A DNA stretch of 12,537 bases from Cryomorphaceae bacterium (lineage in GTDB: Bacteria; Bacteroidota; Bacteroidia; Flavobacteriales; BACL11), in NCBI GenBank assembly GCA_014384505.1, contig JACNFT010000021.1, forward strand, positions 1 to 12,537. Direction: 5' to 3'. Position numbers and translations under genes: made by a program. The notes beneath the pieces are model-generated. The model was given only the letters and a program-made list of their open reading frames with translations, was not told the DNA's origin and did no database searches. Shown here in pieces: positions 7,200-12,537 of the stretch; position 1 is the first letter of the stretch, and every line of letters begins with the position of its first letter.

Positions 7200-7229
7200 A
7201 AAAATACCACTTTTTTAAGTGGTATTTTT
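7200..7229. terminator. Bidirectional intrinsic terminator
   Basis: A perfect 13-bp stem (7200-7212 with 7217-7229, core AATACCACTT / AAGTGGTATT) closes a TTTT loop. It is flanked by A-rich sequence on the left and T-rich on the right, so it can end both the ABC exporter transcript from the left and the small lysine-rich gene from the right. It lies 23 bp after the exporter stop. A separate AT-only inverted repeat (7261-7269 with 7272-7280) lies between it and the small gene. Confidence 0.85.
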
Positions 7230-7286
7230 ATATGCTGTGAGCCTTACGTTCTAAATCTCAATTTATTTTAAAAAATAAATTTATTT

Positions 7287-7385
7287 TTATTTAGCTTTCT
7301 TTGCTCTTTTTTCTGCTTTTTTTTCTTTTGCGGATTTAGCAGGTGCTTTTTTAACGCTTTTCTTTGAGTCTTGTCCTTTTCCCAT
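7287..7385 (-). CDS. 32-residue lysine/alanine-rich small protein
   Basis: A short gene reading MGKGQDSKKSVKK, then alternating Lys/Ala-rich sequence, and ending AEKRAKKAK with a TAA stop. It has 13 Lys and 1 Arg against 3 acidic residues and no hydrophobic core, so it is probably unstructured alone and may bind nucleic acid or the ribosome. Support for a real gene: an exact TATATTTG box on the minus strand at 7434-7427, about 40 bp upstream, and a terminator downstream. Small MGKG-starting basic proteins, including ribosomal protein Thx, occur in Bacteroidota, and I have a memory of close MGKGQDSKK-type hypothetical proteins, but this is not Thx by sequence. Function unknown. Confidence 0.7.
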   Translation of the reverse strand: MGKGQDSKKSVKKAPAKSAKEKKAEKRAKKAK

Positions 7386-7727
7386 GATATTTATTTTAAA
7401 TGTTTGTCTTTAGTTTGTCAAAGTTACAAATATAAAAAAGATAAACCAATAAATGAATGGGGTTATTTTTGGTGGGCCTCTCGGTCCTAAGTTCGAACTT
7501 TTTTAAGACTAGTTAGAGTTAATTTATTAAAATTCAAAGTTTTTTCAAATAAACTGCTAGATTTAAATTACGTTTATAGCGTATTGTGGAGTATAACTCT
7601 ACTTCCTAATTTTATCAACAAAATTTATTAGCAAATAAAAAACTTATTATTCTTATTTTTTTGTTTATTTTAGTGATTAAAATAATTGTAATTATTTTGA
7701 AAAGTAATATACTTAATATTTAAATAA
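7386..7727. other. AT-rich intergenic region upstream of the adhesin
   Basis: 342 bp with no convincing gene. It holds the promoter box of the small gene (7427-7434). A GC-richer island lies at 7471-7500 (17 of 30 bases G/C), with a possible GGGCC-TCTC-GGTCC hairpin (7474-7487, one G-U pair) and a 12-bp perfect palindrome AAGTTCGAACTT (7489-7500). Further on are a small imperfect dyad at 7587-7601 (TGGAGT-ATA-ACTCTA) and a run of A/T to the adhesin ATG. A degenerate -7-like TTATTTTG at 7692-7699 could serve the adhesin with a leader of about 25 bases, but no -33 box is at the right distance. A 17-codon open frame from 7454 to 7507 crosses the island and is probably chance. Confidence 0.6.
7427..7434 (-). 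promoter_or_regulatory. Bacteroidota -7 box for the small lysine-rich gene
   Basis: On the minus strand this is TATATTTG, an exact TAnnTTTG, placed 41 bases before the ATG at 7385, which implies a leader of roughly 35 bases. No TTTG is found at the usual -33 position. Confidence 0.5.
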
Positions 7728-10700
7728 ATGAAAAAAATTATACTCCTAATACTCTCTTTTCCAATATTTAGCTTTGCTCAGATTGATTCTACGGTAATAG
7801 CTGGGAATGATTCATTAATTTATTCTTATTCTGATGCTAGTTGTTATGCATCTTGTGATGGTCAGCTACAAGTTTCTGTTTTTGGATTAAATACCCCTTA
7901 TAGCTTTATTATTGGAGCATCTAATGATACATTAGCAAATGGTACAATCTTAGATACTCTTTGCCCAAATAATTACAGTATTTTGGTTCTTGATGGAGGA
8001 AATAATCTTGTAGATATTCATAATGTTGAAATTAATGCACCATCAGAATTACTTATTTATTCAAGTTTAATAAAAAATCCCACATGCCATAATGAAAGTA
8101 CAGGGTTAATTAATTTAGCTACTTTCGGTGACAATCCATTTTTATGGAGTTGGAATAATGGTGAAATTACAGAAGATATTTCAGGATTAGATAGCGGAAT
8201 GTATGTTCTTACTACAACAGATGGAAATGGTTGTTCAAGAACAGATACTTTTGAATTGACAAATCCTTCAGAAGTAACTTCAACTACAATTACGGATACT
8301 TTAAGCTGTATTGGTTTGTGTGATGGACAAGCAATTGTAACGCCTGCTGATGGAATAGCTCCTTATTCTTTTGAATGGAATAATGATAATACTCAAATAA
8401 ATGATACAGCTAATAACTTTTGTTATGGAGTTAATTCTGTAGTGATTACAGATGCTAATGGATGTTTGGGTACCAATGAGGTGTTTATTGAAAATCCAGA
8501 TACTCTGAAGTTAAGCAATATAACTATTGATAGTGCTTGTTATCAAATTTGTGATGGGCAGTTATCGGTAACTATAGAAGGGGGTCAATCTCCATACACT
8601 ACTGAATGGAGTTTTGGTGGCAATATTTTCAATACTACTGATATAATTACATCCGATACATTATGCCCTGGAGATTATCAGTTAATTTTTACTGATGTTA
8701 ATAATTGTTCTGATACTGTTGTGATTCCGTTAATTGAAAGAGATTCATTTTTAGTGCAAGATTGGATTATTAATGATAGCTGCTATAATAGCTGTACAGG
8801 TCAAATTACAGTGCAATTACTTAATCAGCAGAACCCTCCTTTTTCTTATGATTGGAGTAATGGTGGTAATGATACTGTTATATCTAATCTATGCTCAGAT
8901 ACATTGAGTTTAGAAATTATTGATGCTAGATTATGTAGAGATACTTTTGAGTTTTTTGTTGCGCCTGCAGACTCAATGTATTTTGATAGTATAGCTGTAG
9001 TTCATAATAGTTGCTATGGAGATACAGATGGATCCATAACAGTAATTAATTTTAATGGAGGAGTGCCACCATTAATATATACATGGTCAGATGGACAAAT
9101 AACAGCAGCAGCAGGAATCAATACTTTGCCATCAGGAATGTATAGTGTAAATATTGAAGATGCATTTGGCTGTTCTCTTGATTCTGCAAATATTGAAGTA
9201 AAACAGCCTGATTCGCTTTTTGCAACACCTAGTGCTTTAGTAAATGTAAGTTGCTTTGGGGCTTCTGATGGGATAATTGATATTGATATTTTTGGTGGTT
9301 CTGGCACTTATTTTATTTCTTGGGATATTTCAATTCCAGATACTAATTATTTGGATAGTTTACTCTCAGGAGAATATATTTATACAATTGTTGATGATAG
9401 TTTATGTACTATAACAGATACTTTAGTTATTCAAGAACCAGATGCCTTAGCAATTAGCGATAGTTTAGTTCATGTGCTTTGTAAGGGCGATAGTACTGGA
9501 GAAATTCACTTAACAATTTCTGGAGGAACCCCCCCATATGAGTATTCTATTGATAATGGAGTAACTTATCAATCACAAAATTATTTTGATAATTTAAGTG
9601 CTGGGGCGTATTCAATAATTGTTAAAGATGAAAATGATTGTTTACTTAACTCCCCTGTATATAATATTTCTGAACCTTTATCAAAAGTAACGGCTGGTTT
9701 AACTGCTCCTAATTTATTATGTTATGGAAATACAGTAACAATTATTTTAAATGTAAATGGAGGGACTCCATTTTCTGGACCAAATCCTTATACTTATTCA
9801 TGGAGCAATGGAACAACAAATCAGAATTTAAATAGCGCTAGTGCTGGAAGTTATTCAGTAACAATACTTGATGCAAATGGCTGTGATACTACAGTTTCCA
9901 TTACGGTTACTTCACCACCTTTGCTTACATCCTCTTTTATTGGAAATGACTTATTATGTTTCCAAGACAATAGTGGAACTATTGATCTTACTGTTGATGG
10001 GGGAATATCATCATTATATACTTATGTTTGGACAGGACCTGGGAGCTATACAAATACTATTGCGGATCCACAGAATCTAGCGGCAGGCACCTATAATGTA
10101 GAAGTAACAGATGCTAATGGCTGTATTAAACCAGAGACCATAACATTAACTGAACCTGATTTGTTAGCAGTTTCTTCTGCTCAAACTCATGTTGATTGTT
10201 TTGGTAATAGTACAGGAGAAATTGATATTACCGTAAATGGAGGCACTTCTCCATTTAGCTACGCTTGGTCAAACTTAGCTACTACTGAAGATTTATTGAA
10301 TCTTCCAGCTGGTAATTATGATGTTACTATCACTGATATTAATAATTGTAATGTTCCTGCTTCAATAACTATTAATGAGCCATCTGATATTATACATACA
10401 GTAACTACAACTAATTTAATTTGTAATAATGAGTCAGAAGGAGAAATTTTGATTACGGCATCAGGTGGTACTCCAGGGTATTCTTTTTCTATTGATGGAG
10501 GAACGTCATATCAAAATGGAAGTAATTTTACAAATCTTCAGGCAGCTAATTATTCAGTCTATATACAGGATCAAAATGGATGTGAAAAAAATCAGCTAGT
10601 TGTGTTAAATCAACCAATTGGCTTTTCTACTGTAGTTAATATTCAGCATATAGATGGTTGTAATGGAGATGCCACGGGCTTTATAGATTTTACTTTAAAT

Positions 10701-11348
10701 GGTAATACACCACCTTATACTTACGCTTGGTCTAATAATGAATCTACCGCTTCAATCGATAATCTATCTGCTGGTAATTATGAGCTTACAGTTAGTGATG
10801 CAAAGAATTGTGAAATGAATTATTCTTATGTAGTAAATGAGCCGGAAGCAATGGTTTTAGTGTACGATATTCAGTTAGCAAGTTGTGAGGAAAAAGATGA
10901 TGGTGCAATTACAACAATTGTAACTGGTGGTACTCTTCCGATTTCTTATCAATGGGGAACAGGAGAATCTTCAACTAGTATATTTAACCTTAGCAAAGGA
11001 ACTTATTCGCTTTATGTTGAAGACTCAAAAGGGTGTTCCTTGCCAACAGAGATTATTGAAGTTGGTTTTGATGGCTTTAATGGATGTATTGAAATACCAA
11101 CTGGTTTTACACCTAACAATGATAATATTCATGATGAATGGGTGATTTATGGCTTGATAGATTTTCCAGATGTAGTTGTTAAAGTATATAATAGATGGGG
11201 ACAAGAAGTATTTAGTTCTTCAGGATATACAGAGCCTTGGGATGGAAAATATAATGGAGTTGATTTGCCTACAGCAGCCTATTATTATATAATTGAGCTC
11301 AATGAATCAGATAAAGTATTTAATGGAATAGTAACAATTAAGAGATAA
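7728..11348 (+). CDS. SprB-repeat adhesin with gliding-type C-terminal domain
   Basis: A 1206-aa cell-surface protein. The signal peptide ends FSFAQ (cut after Ala17). Residues about 35-1115 are 14 tandem SprB-type repeats of 74-81 residues, each built as C-x-G-x-x-x-G-x-I... GG-x-x-P(Y/F)-x-Y-x-W-S-x-G... L-x-(A/S)G-x-Y-x-V-x-(V/I)-x-D-x-N-x-C...EP. Residues about 1116-1206 are the gliding-motility-associated (CHU_C, T9SS type B) domain: IPTGFTPNNDNIHDEW (1123-1138), VKVYNRWGQEVF (1151-1162) and WDGKYNGVDLPTAAYYY (1171-1187). SprB itself is a mobile gliding adhesin of Flavobacterium johnsoniae, but it is several times larger; this one could serve in attachment rather than gliding. The next gene, a PorP/SprF-like protein, is coupled by TAATG, the usual partner arrangement for type B cargo. 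Confidence 0.93.
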   Translation: MKKIILLILSFPIFSFAQIDSTVIAGNDSLIYSYSDASCYASCDGQLQVSVFGLNTPYSFIIGASNDTLANGTILDTLCPNNYSILVLDGGNNLVDIHNVEINAPSELLIYSSLIKNPTCHNESTGLINLATFGDNPFLWSWNNGEITEDISGLDSGMYVLTTTDGNGCSRTDTFELTNPSEVTSTTITDTLSCIGLCDGQAIVTPADGIAPYSFEWNNDNTQINDTANNFCYGVNSVVITDANGCLGTNEVFIENPDTLKLSNITIDSACYQICDGQLSVTIEGGQSPYTTEWSFGGNIFNTTDIITSDTLCPGDYQLIFTDVNNCSDTVVIPLIERDSFLVQDWIINDSCYNSCTGQITVQLLNQQNPPFSYDWSNGGNDTVISNLCSDTLSLEIIDARLCRDTFEFFVAPADSMYFDSIAVVHNSCYGDTDGSITVINFNGGVPPLIYTWSDGQITAAAGINTLPSGMYSVNIEDAFGCSLDSANIEVKQPDSLFATPSALVNVSCFGASDGIIDIDIFGGSGTYFISWDISIPDTNYLDSLLSGEYIYTIVDDSLCTITDTLVIQEPDALAISDSLVHVLCKGDSTGEIHLTISGGTPPYEYSIDNGVTYQSQNYFDNLSAGAYSIIVKDENDCLLNSPVYNISEPLSKVTAGLTAPNLLCYGNTVTIILNVNGGTPFSGPNPYTYSWSNGTTNQNLNSASAGSYSVTILDANGCDTTVSITVTSPPLLTSSFIGNDLLCFQDNSGTIDLTVDGGISSLYTYVWTGPGSYTNTIADPQNLAAGTYNVEVTDANGCIKPETITLTEPDLLAVSSAQTHVDCFGNSTGEIDITVNGGTSPFSYAWSNLATTEDLLNLPAGNYDVTITDINNCNVPASITINEPSDIIHTVTTTNLICNNESEGEILITASGGTPGYSFSIDGGTSYQNGSNFTNLQAANYSVYIQDQNGCEKNQLVVLNQPIGFSTVVNIQHIDGCNGDATGFIDFTLNGNTPPYTYAWSNNESTASIDNLSAGNYELTVSDAKNCEMNYSYVVNEPEAMVLVYDIQLASCEEKDDGAITTIVTGGTLPISYQWGTGESSTSIFNLSKGTYSLYVEDSKGCSLPTEIIEVGFDGFNGCIEIPTGFTPNNDNIHDEWVIYGLIDFPDVVVKVYNRWGQEVFSSSGYTEPWDGKYNGVDLPTAAYYYIIELNESDKVFNGIVTIKR
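7830..11072 (+). repeat. 14 tandem SprB-type repeats in the adhesin
   Basis: Conserved first cysteines are at residues 39, 120, 194, 271, 352, 429, 509, 585, 665, 744, 824, 899, 978 and 1053, spaced 74-81 apart. The second cysteine (in D-x-N-G-C) is present in repeats 2 to 14 and absent in repeat 1. Repeats 1, 3, 4 and 5 add a C-x3-C pair and a cysteine before the G-x-Y turn. The repeats are diverged in DNA sequence, so they are old and unlikely to recombine readily. Confidence 0.85.
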
Positions 11349-12537
11349 TGAAAAAAATACTTTCCATACTACTATTAAGTTTGGCATCATCAATATTTGT
11401 AAATGCGCAACAGCTGCCACACTATTCATTATACATGCTTAATGAGGTAATTGTTAATCCTGCAGCCTTAAGCAAAGAAAAAGATAATAAGATAACTCTT
11501 ATGTTAACAGACCAGTGGAATAGTTTTGAAGGAGCGCCAGCAACTCAATCAATTTCTTATAATCACTTAAATCACAAGAAATATAAAAGAGGGATAAGTG
11601 TGATGAATGATGTTACAGGTCCTATTTCAATCATTAATGCAACTCTATCTGGTTCTTACTCTATAAAACTTCAAGAAAAAGATAGACTTGCTTTAGGAGC
11701 TTCCGCTAGCATTATGCAGTATAAGATTGATAATTCTGAAATAGAGCTAGAAGATGATGGTGTTTTTGATCCTGCTTTATTTGGAGGAGCAGATAAAGCA
11801 ACTGGTAGTAGTGTTGCAATTGGGGCTTATTATTATCATCCTGATTATTATATAGGATTATCAGTACCTAATATTCTTGGTAGTTCCTTAAATATTAGTG
11901 ATAACAAAGACAATAATAAGCTCGAAAACCACTATTATTTAAATGGAGGAATAAATATTAATTTAAAAGATGATAACAAAATCATTCCTTCTCTAATGGT
12001 TAAAAAAATAGGGGCATTACCAATTCAATTGGATGTAAATGTAAGGGGAGTGTATCATGATTTTCTTTGGGCAGGGTTATCTTTTAGAACTGGGGATGCT
12101 GTTGTAGCTTTATTTGGAATTGATTATAATCAATCAAGTTTTGGATACAGTTATGACATTACTACTTCCAGTATGAGAATTCCATCAGCAGGAACGCATG
12201 GGTTAGTTTACTCTTATAAATTTAAACCTAAACAAAGAGATAGAGATAAAGATGGTATTTTAGACTCAGCTGATGTATGCCCTAATGAGCCAGGTTTATT
12301 AGCTTTACAAGGCTGTCCTGATAAAGATAAAGATGGAATAAAAGACAGTGAAGATGGATGTCCTGAAGAATTTGGACTTAAAATTAATAAGGGTTGCCCA
12401 GATAAGGATAGTGATGGAATAATAGATAAAGAAGATGACTGCCCTGAAGTTCCTGGATTGTTAAAATATAAAGGTTGTCCAGATACAGATGGAGATGGAT
12501 TGCAAGATAAATATGATGACTGTCCTAATGAGCCGGG
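11348..12537 (+). CDS. PorP/SprF-like outer-membrane protein with TSP3 repeats, C-terminally cut by window
   Basis: 396 complete codons are visible and the frame is open to the right edge. The signal peptide ends FVNAQ (cut after Ala20). Residues about 21-293 resemble the PorP/SprF family: QLPHYSLYMLNEVIVNPAA at 22-40 matches the family's opening, followed by alternating beta strands expected to form an outer-membrane barrel. From residue 297 there are at least four thrombospondin type 3 repeats (D-x-D-x-DG-x-x-D...CP-x-x-x-G...GCPD), which bind calcium in known proteins. Such repeats often link to a peptidoglycan-binding OmpA domain, which may lie beyond the window; that is inference. The ATG overlaps the adhesin stop (TAATG), so the two are co-translated. 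PorP/SprF proteins assist secretion or surface attachment of type B T9SS cargo. No clear alternative identity. Confidence 0.88.
   Translation, partial: MKKILSILLLSLASSIFVNAQQLPHYSLYMLNEVIVNPAALSKEKDNKITLMLTDQWNSFEGAPATQSISYNHLNHKKYKRGISVMNDVTGPISIINATLSGSYSIKLQEKDRLALGASASIMQYKIDNSEIELEDDGVFDPALFGGADKATGSSVAIGAYYYHPDYYIGLSVPNILGSSLNISDNKDNNKLENHYYLNGGININLKDDNKIIPSLMVKKIGALPIQLDVNVRGVYHDFLWAGLSFRTGDAVVALFGIDYNQSSFGYSYDITTSSMRIPSAGTHGLVYSYKFKPKQRDRDKDGILDSADVCPNEPGLLALQGCPDKDKDGIKDSEDGCPEEFGLKINKGCPDKDSDGIIDKEDDCPEVPGLLKYKGCPDTDGDGLQDKYDDCPNEP
12236..12537 (+). repeat. Thrombospondin type 3 repeats
   Basis: Codes for residues 297-396. Asp-rich loops appear at about 298-306, 325-333, 352-360 and 379-387, each followed by CP and then GCPD, giving a period of about 27 residues. 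The cysteine pairing and Asp spacing match calcium-binding TSP3 repeats. The array may continue past the right edge. Confidence 0.85.

Noticed and set aside
7483..7504. Possible tRNA T-arm remnant (GTTCGAA)
   Set aside because: The bases around it do not form the required 5-bp stem with a 7-base loop, the conserved pair after the loop is missing, and no acceptor stem or CCA is nearby.
7454..7507. 17-codon plus-strand frame crossing the GC-rich island
   Set aside because: Too short, no promoter box in the plus direction and no family recognised; the unusual composition is better explained by the dyad element.
7830..11072. The repeat block as a CRISPR-like or DNA-level tandem array
   Set aside because: Periodicity is at the protein level only; repeat DNA is strongly diverged and there are no identical short repeats with spacers.
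9014..11145. Open frames of 97 (minus), 70 and 72 (plus) codons inside the adhesin gene
   Set aside because: Out-of-frame shadows produced by the repeated Asp/Gly/Ser codon pattern of the SprB repeats.

Overview
This window reads as a low-GC Bacteroidota chromosome, most likely Flavobacteriales or a relative. The reasons are: type IX secretion (T9SS) cargo of two sorting classes plus a PorP/SprF-type outer-membrane protein; promoter boxes of the Bacteroidota form TAnnTTTG; start codons without Shine-Dalgarno sequences; and signal peptides that all end Ala-Gln. Genus or family cannot be fixed from this sequence alone. No tRNA, rRNA, CRISPR array or insertion sequence is visible.

Left part (1-2415): housekeeping metabolism. 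The first 18 codons of fabD (fatty-acid synthesis) lie at the left edge on the minus strand, downstream of folE (GTP cyclohydrolase I). Divergent from folE is a two-gene operon with a 4-base ATGA overlap, mqnB-mqnD, encoding two steps of the futalosine route to menaquinone. The folE and mqnB promoters face away from each other and form a 9-bp inverted repeat. A small DUF6122-like membrane protein runs tail-to-tail into mqnD with an 11-bp overlap.

Middle part (2415-7229): a secreted M43-type zinc metalloprotease (minus strand, start-stop coupled to the DUF6122-like gene) and a divergent secreted CotH-family kinase-like protein end in nearly the same 34-residue tail. I read this tail as a T9SS sorting signal of the type A kind. 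Next comes a homodimer-type ABC exporter, closed by a strong hairpin terminator.

Right part (7230-12537): a 32-codon lysine-rich gene (7287-7385, minus strand, own promoter box) sits in an otherwise AT-rich gap. It is followed by a large adhesin-like protein with 14 SprB-type repeats and a type B (gliding-motility-associated, CHU_C) C-terminal domain. Start-stop coupled to it is a PorP/SprF-like barrel protein whose C-terminus is extended by calcium-binding thrombospondin type 3 repeats and runs off the window. Adhesin and barrel protein probably work as a secreted-cargo/outer-membrane-anchor pair.

Nothing here is clearly a wholly new system. The best leads are the PorP-TSP3 fusion next to its adhesin, the repeat subtype with extra cysteines, the shared sorting tail on two unrelated enzymes, the small lysine-rich gene, and promoter boxes placed so close to the ATG that the mRNAs look leaderless.
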